Assembly: GCF_963678635.1 (NCBI RefSeq)
Contig: NC_087062.1
Span: 92,047,845-92,111,844, forward strand
DNA length: 64,000 nucleotides
Origin: Symsagittifera roscoffensis
Taxonomy: Eukaryota > Xenacoelomorpha > Acoela > Convolutidae
Direction of reading: 5' to 3'
Below are positions 1-12,199 of this stretch, piece after piece (positions within the stretch are counted from its first letter, which is position 1; every line of letters starts with the position of its first letter). The translations under genes were made by a program, and so were the position numbers. The notes beneath the pieces were generated by a model that was given only the letters and a program-made list of their open reading frames with translations, was not told the DNA's origin and did not search any database.

Positions 1-517
1 GTTTTCATTTCAAAAATGATCGGTTATCGTGGATTATCTTGGCAAAAAAATCGATTTCCTTGCCAAAATTAATGGATTATACTCAATTTTGATGGATTAT
101 AATGGATTATTTTTTTCAAAAATAATCGATTGTAATGGCAATTTAACCAATTTCATGATCTGATTTTTACATCTGTAATGGATTGTAATGGATTTTTTCT
201 GTCTCAAGAATCCATTATAATGGGTTAAATCCCATGAGCGCTCGGTGGGGTTATCCATATTATATAAATGTCGCTTTACCAAGTTTCGTTCAATTATCAA
301 TTATTGTTTCTTCGGAAATTTTTTGATTTTGTTCAAATATTTGCATAGCCCAAGCAAACATTCGTTCAGAGCCTAATCTGTCATTTCGAGGTTTAATCAG
401 GTGAAAGGCCATTATGGCAATGCTTACTTTTACTATTTAATGTCTTTGTTAAGGATAACCTTCAATAACCTTCATAACCTAAAATTAAATAAAACAAATC
501 GGATCTCAATCATCAAA
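1..517. other. Upstream region of secreted gene 1
   Basis: No coding exon is seen. The first 240 bases carry a loose repetition of ATGGATTATAATGGATTAT-type words. A TATATAAA string lies near 262, about 250 bases before the first ATG of gene 1, and could be part of a promoter, but nothing else supports that. Confidence 0.4.
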
Positions 518-566
518 ATGATTCAACTTGCACACTTGTTTATAGCTTTTTTCTATATCTCAATTG
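518..566 (+). CDS. Gene 1 exon 1: signal peptide
   Basis: ATG at 518 opens MIQLAHLFIAFFYISI, a typical hydrophobic secretion signal, followed by a strong GTAAGT donor at 567. The exon ends in phase 1, as needed by the next exon, which starts with two bases. Confidence 0.65.
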
Positions 567-3500
567 GTAAGTGACTCTTTCTAGCTTAATTTTGTTCAAC
601 ACATTTTGGGTTGACTGTTAAGGATACCTCTGTATGCCATATTTTTTTTAGCAAAAAGCTATTTCTTTTTTTTTAGTCCGCGTGTTTTGCCTGATCAGCT
701 CCAAAAATTGAATTATAGTCACAAAAAAACCCATTTATTTTCAGTTTGATTGAATCATTTGGAGCCCAAAAAATCTTTATAGTATTTTCAAAAGCCATAA
801 TTTTTATTTTTGGCAATTATGGCTTCGATGTTAAAAAAACGCTGGAACAACGAATGAGAAAGAAAATGAAATTACACGAGGGGAATGTTTTCAGTCAACA
901 AAAAGTAGCGCAACAAAATAAACTTACCTTTAAGTCTTTCCTGTCTGAATTGAAGACAAATTTAATCATTTTTTAATGGCATCTTATTGGTAACTTTATG
1001 CTAGAAAATGATCTGCATCTAACTCAAAAATATGATATTATCAGATTTAACAATTGATTTTTTATGGCTTATCGGTACTGACAAGAAGTGGATTGCAATC
1101 GATGTTATCATACAGATAGATAATCTAGCAAAGACCTAAAAGTCTATTCGAATCGATTTAAAATCGATTTAGTTTGATACAAAAACAGTTTTAAAAATCA
1201 ACTTCGATCGATTCTAAATCGATTCAAATCCATTGTGACAAAAATAATCCATTCCATATCGGTTTACGTATCCAAATGGGCTATTTTCATACTATATTAT
1301 CTGTACAAAAGCCGATTCAAGTCGATTTCAATCTCAAGTTTGTCAGTGCGGGTGTATGCTGTCATATTCCGGAAAAATAGCTACAACAAACACCTGATAT
1401 TAAAGGTCTTCTATTTACCGCAGTGCAATGTAGAGAGGCAGTGCACATGATTCTACCAGATCAAGGGGATGTCTTAGGACACAAATGCATGCAGTTCAGG
1501 GAAGTATTTTTCATATTTTTACAAAAATTATTTAAAACATGTGAGTTTTTTTTTTGTTTTTCATGAAAAATGACGTATGAGAAAATTTTTTTGGAATATT
1601 TCATTGACTCGACGACCATTGTTTTTTATTGCTTTTTTTGAAAAGTATTATTAAGTTATTAATAAAAGTTTGAGCTTTGTTGTTTTTGTTGTTTTTCTTT
1701 GTTTTTCATGAAAAATGACGAATAAGAAAAAAAATTTGGAAAATTTCATTGACTCGACGACCATTGCTTTCTTGTTTTTTTAATGAAATTTATTTTAAAA
1801 TTATTAGTAAAAATTTGAGCTTTGTTTTTTTGCTTTTCATGAAAAAAGACCTGTGAGAAAAAAATTTGGAAAGTTTCATTGACTCGACGACCATTGTTTT
1901 TTATTGCTTTTTTTTGAAATTTTTATCAAATCATCAATAAAAATTTGAGTTTTGTTGTTTTTTTTTGTTTTTCATGAAAAATGACGTGTGAGAAAAAAGT
2001 TTTGGCAATTTTTATTGACTCTATGACCATTGCTTTTTTGTTTATTTTTTGAAAATTATTATTATAAGGTTCGGGAAACAAATCTAGCATAGGGTCAAAA
2101 AAATGAAGAAAAAAATTTGAACAATTTTTCAAGCTATTTCTTAGATTTTTTACATTTTTCTACATTTAGTGAGGTACGCAGCAATTGAATTTTGTTGTTC
2201 ATTTTATCATATGCACTACACTAGAAATAGTGTAGTATGTTATTATAATAGTAGGATATTGAAGTAGTACTACATTGTAGTATATTATTATATAATAATC
2301 AGGGGCGGATTTAGGGGGGGGGGGAGGCGGACGCTCCCCCGCATTCAAGGATTCGACCCCCTGCCGACCCAAAGGATCCCCCTTTGTACTTTTTTTGAGA
2401 TATCCATTATTGGTGATGGACCCTAAAAATGTTCTAAAAATTTTCTAAAGGCGCCTTTGGCGCCAATATATATACTAAGTTTGAGGGGGGACCGCACGCC
2501 GAAAAAAAAATTGCGATTTTTCGGTCAAAATTTTTTCAAAAAGTGCCTAATAACGCCTTTTTGGCCTGTTTTTTTCAAAGTTTTGCCTGCGGCGCAGAAA
2601 ATTTGGCCAAAATAGGGACAAAACAGTGCTTTGGGGAGCTCGAAAAATCGATTTGATCGACCTAAAAAAAAGGTCGACAAAATTTTCGAAAATGTTTTGA
2701 AAATGCGCCTCCCCCTCGAGAAAATTGTAGATCCGCCCCTAGTTTTTTGATAGTTTAGTTCATAAACGTTGTATTGATATTACGTCTTTGTTTGCAGCCA
2801 GTACTTCTGTATTGCGGGCTACTACACCGATAAACAGATAAGTGATCGACAGCCATCAGAGAGTGATGAAAGCGTGTTCAGGGAGAGGGTGGCCATCCAT
2901 TATCGCAAAATTAACTTCTTCTCCTTCGACTCCGAAGATCGAAGTGAGCTTGTACATTTTTTTATCATACAATTTCCATAAATGAGAAACTACTTCTTGT
3001 CATATGTACAGGAAATTGTTAAAAATCTCTATCTAAACATTTTTTCTTGTAATAAAAACTGTATGGATAGAGTTTTTCCAATGACCAAAAAGTTGATTTT
3101 TTGTTTCTAAATTTATTTTCTGAAAAATTTGGGTTGTGTTAACCAAACGCAAGTGACAAAAATATTGATTTACTCAAAGCGCCAAAGTTTGGAGGGTCTC
3201 GCTTACAATGCATAGAAAACGACCTGAATTATTTTCGAGCTGTTTTTCAAAATTTCTTTAAGTAACAATCTTTTAAATTTTGGCTGAAATTTCAACGATG
3301 ATGATTAATTTAAAATTTGAACTTTCAAATTATCAGAAATTGATCAAGGCATAAAAAAATATGCAATAAAAAACATAGGAGTTTTCAGCGCTTTTGAAAA
3401 AATTAATTGCGGAAAAGAAAAAATCCTACATTAGTTTATCCAGGACCAAGATATGCACACAAAAAATTAGATTTTGCTTGCAAAATTTATTTTTGGAAAA

Positions 3501-6500
3501 TGTTCGTTTGCATAAAAAATTCGATTTAAGGTTGAAAAAACCAAAAAGATTATGGGGCAATTTCAAAATTACTTGGCAAAAATTTTGTGTCGCCGTCAAA
3601 AAATGCTAGTCATACATTTTCCATATATGGTAGTTGTATGATAAGCATATTTTTTCTCGAAAAACTTAAACCTGGGTTTTTTTATCACCAGACTGTTTGA
3701 TTAGAATCAAACAGCCTCAGAAATTATTTTATATCTTTTTTCAACCACTTATAGAAATTGTATGACAATTATTTTTCTATAATATTGTTTGATAGGCATT
3801 TTTGGTGTATGGAGGTCAACCCGAGAGCCTTAAATGCCAATCATTGTCCCGCATTTTTTTTTGTTTATTGTCATTTTAATCGGTTTTTTTGTTAAAACAA
3901 TCAATTTTATTTCATGATTATCTACTCTAATTGATCAACTTTGGCACTGAAATTGAATGTTTTTGTTAAGATTATTCATTAAAGTTGATAAATTTTGAAG
4001 AAAAAATCCATTATAATCTATTATACTGTATTAGAACATTTTTCTTTTTATCAAGATTTCCAGTAACGAGCGCTCATTACGGTGACATCGCTATGTAAAA
4101 AGACAAACAGTTGCATTTAGCATAACAACATATTTTTGAGGCGAATTCGCTTGCGGGGGGACCGATCGTTTAGCAGACCAATCTTTTAGCTTAAAAAATG
4201 AAAAATGATTTTTTTAGCAGACCAGCTTAATAAATTGAAACATGATTGATTCACACACTCAAAAAGACGCTCAATCTGGGGTCAAGCTTCCTCAATTAAG
4301 ACAATTATCTCACGATTTGTCAACAAAACTATCAATTTCAAAAACGCAACAGTAAATTAGCGGCAAAACAAAGATTTACGCGCACAAAAACACTCGTGAT
4401 GAATTGAAGCACAGCGTAGCAAGCGGTCACTAATCGCCAATGCCGCGTTTGAAGTTAGCTTTTTGACTTCAGAATTGTTCTGAGTCTGCTGAAAGATTGG
4501 CCTGCTAAAAAAAGGTCTGCTAAAATCCCTATCACACGCTTGCGTCAATTCATTTTTGTGAATTTCGGAGCTGAGTTAAATTGCTGTTTACTCCTTTAAA
4601 GAATTGTACACAATGCGCGCCATTTAACATTAAGTGGTGAATCAGAAGGGAAGCCTTGTTAATTTTTTTATCTGAAGTATCATTGGAGTATTTCAAATTC
4701 GTTTTAGACGGTTGCTGCTCGTATCAGGTCAACTCGTACCTTGCTAATGGACAAGCAGTTGGACTTTCACCAATACAGTATGAAATGAAGCTTTGTGACC
4801 TTGATAAGAGAAGACGGACGATGGATCTAGTTTATATAAAAGTAGGTGAAGGAGCTGTCTAACCGTAGGAGTTTTTTTTCGCGAATTCAGATACCAGAAA
4901 GCGGGTTTACATATTGAAATTTGTTCAGCTGGATTTTGGATTTTAGAAAAATTTGACCAAAAATTATTTTCACCGTCAAAACTATACCCGGTTTGAAGTC
5001 CCACCCATCATTGAATTCCACCAATACTCACCGCTAATTCGGTGGTATATCCCAATAAAAACTGTTTTCTATCGCTATGAAAGTAAAATAGTCCAGTTAA
5101 CTATAAACAAATATTATTTACTCCGCTAAACCAGGGTTTCCTCAATGATGACTTGATGGAAAATCGGATTTTTTTTTAAATCTTCAAAAATCTAAAAATC
5201 TTCAAAATTATAAAAAGATATTCTTCTCGCAATCAGAGAGTTTGATGATTGCCACCTCGGCCAGCTTTGGTTTTTGTTTACAGGCGATTTGAAAAACGAA
5301 ACGATTATGAATTCTTAAATTGAAAAACAAACGAAGCTGTCGTTGCAAAAAAAAACAGGCAAAGCGCGTGTTACGTAACCTACACGACGAAACAAGCTAC
5401 CGGCGAGAAATTGATTCAAAATTCTTCTTGACTGGAAACTTCACCTGACAGGGTCAAAGTTTCCCTCATTGGACCCAAAACAAACCATTCAAAAATGAAC
5501 AGAAGCCGTTTTGAACAAAACGTTGAAAAGACAAAATGTTTGATGACTAATTTAAAAAAAAATCTAAAACATTTTTGCCTGAATCATTACGAGGCCAAAC
5601 TGTGCGCCGGATAGGCACACAATTTTGTGTATGTATAATCCTCGATTATAGAAATTAACCTTTAACATATTCAAAAATGTAGGTGGATTCCACTTACAAA
5701 AATTCCGTGGATTTCGCATACAAATAACTGTAACGTGAACTTTATCGAAACATTTGTTGTGTCGCGGATTCCTGAACAAACGAATAAGCTAGTTGTTCTG
5801 GATTCCGGAACTGTAAGTGGGTTCCGCAAAATGTAAGTTGAATCAGCAAATGTAAGTGGAATCCGCAAACTGTAAGTTGATTCCAAATTTTGTTTATTAC
5901 GGAACTTGCATATGAAAAACTAAAAGCTAGAGCTGAAATTTTTATCTTTAGCTAAGAGGAATTTAAAAGAAAGGACACAACCTTTGTCAGCGGAATCCAC
6001 GAACAAATCTTAAAACATTAGGTACCTAAATCTGTGGATGTCATCTTTTAGTATTTGGGATACATATCCCAGCAAACAACTTTTGGACTCATATATTTGG
6101 AAACACAACACCAAATAAATTCACCAATTGGAGTCATTAGGTTGAGAGTGTTTAGAAACACAAAAACACCAAATAGTTTTGTGTTTGGGATCCCATTGAT
6201 CCCAAATACTGGTCACTATTTGGGATTCCATTGATCTCAAATACTGAAGCTAGGTGTTTGACAGAAATGGAGATCGTAAGGTAGGCATTTCAACAGGTAG
6301 CTGATGAACGTAGTAATTTAATAATTGAGATTGAATTTTCTGGTGACCACCTAGTATTTAAAAGATATAACTTTAAACGTTATTACATAGATACATATAT
6401 CTGAGCGGGATCCGCAAGCAAAATGCGAATTTCACCCACAATTTGCTTATTCCACTTACAATTTGCGGATTCCGCTTACAGTTGCAGATATCGCTACATC

Positions 6501-7472
6501 TCAATATAACTATACACTTGTCTTTTTATTTGTTTGTGGGTTCCACAAATTGTTCTGGATTCCGTAAAAACGGTTGCGGATTCCGCAATTTCGCCTATTT
6601 TTGCAACGATTTTGAGCAGTACAGTCTTTTAGGTATTTGTTTGTGGAGTCCAAAACAGGAAAGAAGATCAACGAAAAGTAAGAATGTTGCGGATTTAGAG
6701 ACAAAGCTGATTTTGGCCTGTTGCGGAATCCGCTTACAATGCACAGAATGACCATTTTGGCCTCGTAATGATTTTTTTTTTTCACTTTTCAAGGTTTGCA
6801 AAGGAAGATTGACGGGTTTTACGTGGTTAATCTTGACTTTGCAAACACGATTTAAGCTATTTAAATGATGTCGAAGCAAATATTGTTGCTCTATTTTTTG
6901 AAAACTACAGACAGCTTGGAAGATAATGTAGAGCAAAGTCCAAAAACCGAGATAATTTTCAAAATTTGAAGTTATTCGGAACATCAACTGTCGCTCGAAC
7001 CACGACTAGCAAGGCTTCATGTTGTATACCATTACGCTTTGTGGTATCTGAAATTCTTTTTGAAAAAAAAAATAAGAATTTTAAACTTGTTTTTCTAGGT
7101 TTTAATAATACAAGAAAAAATGCATTGGCTGTCGAAAGTTACAAGCATTGTATTCATAGGAGCAGTCTTGTCTGTATGTAAGTTATAACTATTTTCAAGG
7201 CTCGCTGGGATCCCCAGTTTTGTATGAACGTTGTCAGTCAAGTGGGATATGGGGAGGGGGAGCTGCGAATAGTCGGTGGGCGGGGAAGAAGACATCGGTT
7301 CATGGTTCCCCCCCTAGGTGGGAGCAATTTCGAACAAGTTTACATCTTCAATGGGCCCAGGGTTCACATCATGATGAATATTGACTGGTTTGCAACATTT
7401 GTGGTTTGTGAGGAAAAGCCAGAGCTATGCCCGGAACTGCAACTGAATAATACGAGAAGAAATTCGGCTTGA
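518..7472 (+). CDS. Secreted protein family member 1 (five exons)
   Basis: Exons inferred by comparing paralogs: 518-566, 1424-1503, 2802-2943 (or from 2798), 4708-4841 and 7200-7472. The predicted product is a secreted protein of roughly 220 residues with an N-terminal signal peptide, paired cysteines (Y-F-C, G-C-C, F-C-M-N, V-V-C-E-E-K-P-E-L-C-P) and a glycine-rich IVGGRGRR segment. I do not recognise the family; no function is assigned. Exon order and phases match the two minus-strand copies at 12200-19272 and 21815-25789. All introns are GT-AG, although the exon 2/exon 3 junction has two readings (1494 donor with 2798 acceptor, or 1504 donor with 2802 acceptor); the second keeps the C-to-YFC spacing equal to gene 3. 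Introns are full of repeats. Stop TGA at 7470-7472. Confidence 0.72.
1424..1503 (+). CDS. Gene 1 exon 2
   Basis: After acceptor TTTACCGCAG the frame reads C-R-E-A-V-H-M-I-L-P-D-Q-G-D-V-L-G-H-K-C. This aligns position by position with R-E-S-L-D-F-V-F....D.LG.QC in genes 2 and 3, which is the reason for calling it; the exon is otherwise too short to find. The donor is either GTATTT at 1504 (phase 0) or GTTCAG at 1494 (phase 2). Confidence 0.6.
1541..2080 (+). repeat. Intronic minisatellite, about 4 copies of ~137 bp
   Basis: The phrase TTTTTCATGAAAAATGACG, followed by a conserved ATTGACTCGACGACCATTG block, recurs near 1557, 1705, 1837 and 1969 with small indels. It lies in the intron between exons 2 and 3 of gene 1. 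Confidence 0.8.
2301..2740 (+). mobile_element. Family R1 short inverted-repeat DNA element
   Basis: The 440-bp unit starts AGGGGCGGATTTAGGGGG and ends TAGATCCGCCCCT, giving short terminal inverted repeats. Inside are C-rich and G-rich runs and the phrase GGCGCCTTTGGCGCC. Other copies or pieces are at 7597-7700, 12564-13054, 16661-17060, 26150-26375, 56507-56800 and 57781-58055. It has no ORF, so it is non-autonomous; no clear target duplication was found here and the superfamily is not assigned. Confidence 0.75.
2802..2943 (+). CDS. Gene 1 exon 3 (YFC exon)
   Basis: Encodes Y-F-C-I-A-G-Y-Y ... R-Q-P-S-E-S-D ... H-Y-R-K-I-N-F-F-S-F-D-S-E-D-R, ending in phase 1 before GTGAGC. The paralogs have Y-H-F-C-L-M-G-F-R-S (gene 2) and Y-Y-F-C-L-M-G-F-R-S (gene 3). 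The pattern I-N-[WF]-[FY]-S-F closes the exon in all three. Confidence 0.72.
2990..3830 (+). mobile_element. Family R2 element, copy A
   Basis: A roughly 0.8-kb unit similar in order and wording to 24034-24935 and 33333-34140. The shared core carries AAC(C/G)...CAAG(T)GACAAAAA, TCTCGC..TACAATGCAT and CGACCTGAA. The right end reads TTGTATGATAGGCATTTTTG, the inverse of the left-end TGCTAGTCATACAATT seen in other copies, then GGTCAACCCG. No protein is encoded. Probably a non-autonomous DNA element. Confidence 0.6.
4145..4550. repeat. Fold-back repeat with TTTAGCAGACC arms
   Basis: The left side reads TTTAGCAGACCAATCTTTTAG (written here from 4170, with a second copy near 4220); the right side, 4493-4526, carries the inverse AAAGATTGGCCTGCTAAA and GGTCTGCTAAAA. 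This arrangement suggests a small inverted-repeat element in the intron before exon 4 of gene 1. No ORF. Confidence 0.5.
4708..4841 (+). CDS. Gene 1 exon 4 (GCC exon)
   Basis: Acceptor CGTTTTAG, then G-C-C-S-Y-Q-V-N-S-Y-L-A-N-G-Q-A-V-G-L-S-P and ending M-D-L-V-Y-I-K at a GTAGGT donor, phase 0. The 134-bp length equals gene 2's exon 4 and is one codon shorter than gene 3's. Confidence 0.8.
4842..7199 (+). repeat. Last intron of gene 1: GGAATCCGCAA-type scattered repeats
   Basis: No convincing coding exon of gene 1 is seen here. From about 5670 to 6760 the phrase GATTCC(A/G)C(T)TACA or its inverse TGTAAGTGGAATCCGCAA occurs more than ten times in both orientations, and 6170-6250 holds a small TTTGGGATC(C)CATTGAT duplication. 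Several unrelated short ORFs arise from these repeats and are not called. Confidence 0.55.
7120..7177 (+). CDS. Orphan signal-peptide exon
   Basis: ATG at 7120 opens MHWLSKVTSIVFIGAVLSV and stops at a perfect GTAAGT donor (7178) in phase 1, exactly the format of gene 1 exon 1. It lies only 22 bases before the last exon of gene 1, too short a gap for an ordinary intron and the wrong phase for joining it. It may be the start of another family member whose other exons are gone, or an alternative first exon. The call rests on form only. Confidence 0.35.
7200..7472 (+). CDS. Gene 1 exon 5 (terminal exon)
   Basis: Begins A-R-W-D-P-Q-F-C-M-N-V-V-S-Q-V-G after acceptor ATTTTCAAG and ends with TGA. 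It is 273 bp, identical in length to gene 2's terminal exon. Conserved elements are W, C-x-N, [ST]-Q-[VL]-G-[YF]-G, I-[VI]-G-G-[RQ]-G, the P-P/P-T hinge, W-F and C-[ED]-E-K-P-x-L-C-P. Confidence 0.85.
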   Translation, partial: ARWDPQFCMNVVSQVGYGEGELRIVGGRGRRHRFMVPPLGGSNFEQVYIFNGPRVHIMMNIDWFATFVVCEEKPELCPELQLNNTRRNSA

Positions 7473-10400
7473 GAAGAGGCAACTTACACTCATTTACACT
7501 CATTCTGAAAGTAACTGTGACCTAAATTTTGGTGAAAAAAAATATCCTGACTGTTAAGTTTTTCAATCAGTTTTCAAATCAGTGTTGAGTTTTTCAATTT
7601 GAGTGGGGGGGGGGGGTGCTGAATTAGGTCAAAATAGGGTCTCTATGAAAAATTTGGGAGAGCTCGGAAAATGTTTTGAAAATCCGCCCAGCCTCGAGAA
7701 ACCCATAAATCGTGATTATAGCTGAGCTAGATTGAATACTGCCTGCCAGTGAGTAAAAATTTCCAGCCCATGAGAATTAAACGGACAAATTCCATGCCCA
7801 CTTGATCCAAACCTAAAATGAGACATTAACTCGAGATATTCTCTCTAAAAATAGGCAGCTGATTCTGAGCTTATACGCGATCAGCGAATCTCAGCAAGTA
7901 AATTGATTTTTGGTATGCAATTTCCAAAAAAAAATTGTTCGCCAAAAGAAATTGTTCACTGGAAAAATTTGGTATACAATTTCCAAAAAAAAATTGTTCA
8001 CTAAAAGAAATTTTTCACTGGAAAATCAAAAGGAAAAATTGATAAAAACAAAGTTCGAAAAGCAGATCGATTTAGAATCGAAAACAGTTCCATTATACTT
8101 CCAGTATAACGGATTACCACGCAGCTTTTAGACATAGTAGCTGGTTTAAATATATTTTTACCGACCTCTTTTGCAGTGAATTGAATTGTTAAGTTTGCAT
8201 CAGTTTCAATTTATTCTAGGCCCGCTCGAATTACAAAATTCCACAACATTTTTTTGAATATGCAGAACAAAAGGCCTCTCAATATTTTCAATTTAAATGA
8301 TTACTTTAGTGAGATTTGCAGATTTGAAAACTTTTCATGGAAAATGGTTCGCGTTTACAAATACAAAGTTTAAAAGTATGCAAAACAAAAGGCCTCGCAC
8401 AATTTTTAACCCAGTTGAGTAATTTACAAAGATTTGCTGATTAGATTTTTGTTGGAAAATGCTGCGCATTAACTTGTAAAAACCAAATTTTGTTGAATAT
8501 TTAGCGATGATGAGACGGTGCAAAGCATGTATTTGAGACTATAAAAAAATCAACTGTTGATTTGATGTGGATTCGATAAACTGTGGTTGGAACTTTTCAT
8601 TTCTTGCTTTATTCTGAAAAATGGTATTTACAGCGCTGAATCAGCACTGAATTAAACTCTTTTACAATTCCAGTTATTCTTCTACATAAACGAATTGACA
8701 GCCGAGTGAACATTCTGGGAGAAAACGTCAAGAAAAAATTATCAGACTTTTACTGGAACCACTTTCTATCTTGTTACGACTACTACAACATACAAACTTG
8801 GACCTTATTGCATTTATATCGAAACAGACTAGAAAACAAAAACTTCCGAGGGCCTGATAAGCCCTTACATTTATTGGAGAAACCCATAATTATTATTATT
8901 ATTATGATTGATTTTTGCTCTTTTATTTGTCCTCTTTATTATTTCTGAACTTTAACTTAACAAAATTTAATTGAAACGACTTATGATGTTCTGAATTGCA
9001 AAAACAATTTGTCTGCGTATATAATTGAACAGTTTTTTCAACGATTCGCTCATCTATATTGCAGTGTTAACAATCTCTATGCATTGGTTGTAACTTTACG
9101 AAAAAGCAAGCAAGGAGACCCGGGATACATGTCCATGAAAGTCCATCCCTTGAGCCATTACAGGATTTTCAAAGAATTCTGTTAGCAACCAGGCCTGGGC
9201 TGCCAGTTTTTTTGTGGTTGTTGAAAATAACAATATGCAAACAGTAATGAACCTGTTGAAAAAAATTGCAAAAGATTTCTTTTTATTAACACAGTAACTA
9301 GTTAAGTTACAGGAACTTCACAGAAAAACTGCATTTGGAGGTTTACTACTTAGGTTAAATTAGTGAAACTCCACAAACTTATGGAGGGTAATTAAGAAGG
9401 GTACATTTGTGTATATGGCTACAGAGCTTCTATCGTGAAAAAAATGTTTTTTGAAAAGTGGGATATTTTTTGACAGATGATGGTCAATCTGAAATTAATT
9501 TGAAAACTGAGAAAAATTTATTGTGACTCGAACACAGTACGGTAATTTTAGTCATTTTGCCTGCATAAACAAATTTACTGGCAAAAAACTGCTTTTAATT
9601 TCGTCACATATTAAAATTGTTCAAAAATGTGGTAAAAGCGTTGATTTTTTGGATTTCTTGAAAAATGTTGGGGCATTCTTTTCTAGGATTTTTATTTCAT
9701 AGTAATCAATCCGAAGTTTCAACCTTTCCGTCGATTAATTTTTATGAAAACTGTAGACTTCAAACGCTTTTTAAAGTTTTGTTTTCAAAATTTATCTTAA
9801 ACATCCTGGCAGAGTTCCTGGATGATTACTGCCGACAAAGCTCCAGGATTGCCCCGGACTCTTTATTTTCTTGGCCGGGTTTTTAGTCCAAGCTATATAA
9901 CCTGGATACGAACTGGGAAAACATGTAAATGGCAACGTTAATGATCAGCGCTGAAGGGCACTGATCATGATTTTACACTGTTGATGGGCTGAGTTTTGCT
10001 GCGATTTCAACCCAGTCACCACCCTCATGTTCGATCCCGCACCTTTATCCCCTACCACATTCATCCAACCCATTTTTATGATCATGATCCGCCTTGAACT
10101 AGAAAAAAATAAAAAAAGTTTAACTTTTGATTGTTTTGAAAAGAAAATTTGAATTGATTCTTATGAAATGATTCTTTTGATTCTTTGGAAAATTTGGTGT
10201 CCGTTTGCTCTAAATTCTCAACTGATTCTATTTCAAAGTATATCACTCGTGACTTTTAAACACCTGATTTTTTCGAAAACTATGAACGCCTTACAAAAAC
10301 CGCAAAAAAACTGCTGGCGTTGTTTAGAAATCTCTTTTTATAGTTCCGAATTTCTTAACGAAAGTAACGGAATATTTGTGCTCGGGGCATTTTTTTTTCT

Positions 10401-12199
10401 TCAAAATAATTCTCCTCAAAATCAAGCATATGCTCCTAAATATTATTCCAGTAGACATTTTCGAAGAAAGTGATGGAATTTTCAAGCTCGAAATGGTTGT
10501 TTTTTTTTAAAAATAAATTTCAACTACTTAACTAGCAATTATTAAAAGTGCTTTTTTGTCTGTGATTCGAAAAGTATTGCTGTTTTGAGTTGAATTTCAC
10601 AGAACTATTTAAGGAACTATTCCATCTGTAAGTATTTTTTGTGAAGTTATAACGGATAAAAAAATCTCGTGCTAATATCGTGTAAGCAGAGATTTAATCC
10701 GTCTAACAAACTGTTCCAAATTGAAAATTTGGCGTGCTAATTGGTCGATTTAATAATTTGATGTATGCAAAAAATATCACTTTGTTTTTTGCATCGCGTG
10801 TGGAGGTTGATTTTCAAAAAAAAATACAAAGAAAAATTACAACTTTTTTCTATTGTTTGTAAACAAAATAACATATTTTTTTCCACAAAAACTAATTCAT
10901 AGACTTTAAAACGAAGTGGAAACTTGTAAGGTTTGGCGCTGATATGAGCAGCCTTGCTCGTTTTAGATTGAATTGATGTTGAAATAACAACTGCTTTTTA
11001 ATTTTCTTCTGCTACTTGTTCGGCAAAAAAAGTTTTTTAGATAGAATTTTTACGAGAATTTTTACATAACTTCAATGCTTTTCCATTTAAAAAAACATTC
11101 AAAACAAACTCTGACATTTCTTTGCACATAACTTCGTGATAAATGTTTTGCCAAAAATTATTCAAAAATGAATTGCACTTTTATGCAGAATAACGGATAA
11201 TGGATTTTAATGGTACTGTTAAAATTTTGTTTGCTAAGTTTGAATCATTTTTAACTAGAGAGTCCTTAATTCGAATTGATTTTGAATAAAGTTTTCAAAA
11301 ACTCGACTATTTAATTTGAAATAATTAACGCAACCTGCAGAAGAAACGGATAAATCCCTGAATTTTATGCTTACAAGCTTTCCAAGTTTTTGTCATTTCT
11401 CGGTAAAAAATTTGACTAAAAAATTTTTGAATCATGAACTGCATTGTAACCTTTTTCTTTTCTAGCCAGAAAAAAATGATTCCTCTGAGTCAATCCTTAA
11501 AATTGCGAGTATGGTTGATTTTCGGAAAAAAAACAATATTGTAGATTTGATAATTCAAAATATTTGAAAGGCCGTATTATGTCATAATTCATACATTGCA
11601 GGCATCACCCCGACTGTTTGGACTCTACTCTAAATACAATTAAAAATTAAAAGTTTGTTGCACAAGAAAAAAATTTTCTAATGTTCACAAAAAAGAGACA
11701 TTTTTGGGCTTAAAAAATTTTATCCACATAGGCGCATAAAGCACAAAGTGAAATGATTTGCGTCTGGTATCGCTTCAATATCATTGAACCAAACAGTTTG
11801 CCTCAATTCATTTTTTAATTTAAGTGATTTGCCATTTACGCTTATGCTGCACAAAAAATTGTACGCATTTAACTATCGCAATTTGAAGTAGTTCTAAAAT
11901 CAAACCATTCTAAAGTTGAGGAAAATAATCACAGGTGAATAATGTTTTTTTCTACTTTGAGCACTGGGTAAGAATGTTTTTCAGCCTATATGAAAATGTT
12001 GACAAAATTGCTCGTTAAAGAGTCAGAATTACCCCCGCCAAATGAGAAAAAGAATTAACCCGATTAAAAATTTTCCGTAATTTCTTAAAAGTTTCAGGAA
12101 ACAATAAAAGTTCTCGAACTCTAATTCTATTTAATCTACGATAAATTAAAACAAATAACAATCAGTTCAGTTTTCCGTTTGGTTGACTGGGGACCAGCG
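7473..12199. other. 4.7 kb between genes 1 and 2: repeats only
   Basis: No gene is recognised. Contents: an R1 fragment at about 7597-7700; an (ATT)n run at 8890-8912 after an 80-codon ORF (8706-8948) that may be a mobile-element tail; an R5-type fragment at 10560-10990 (ATTTAATCCGTCTAACAAAC, GTTCCAAATTG, a GCGCTGATATGAGCAG block); and another R5-like stretch at 11920-12040 with AATCACAGGTGAATAAT. The remainder is unstructured AT-rich sequence. Confidence 0.5.

Noticed and set aside
6595-6987. 130-codon minus-strand ORF within a gene 1 intron
   Set aside because: Overlaps the GGAATCCGCAA repeat cluster; no homology to the family, no splice context.
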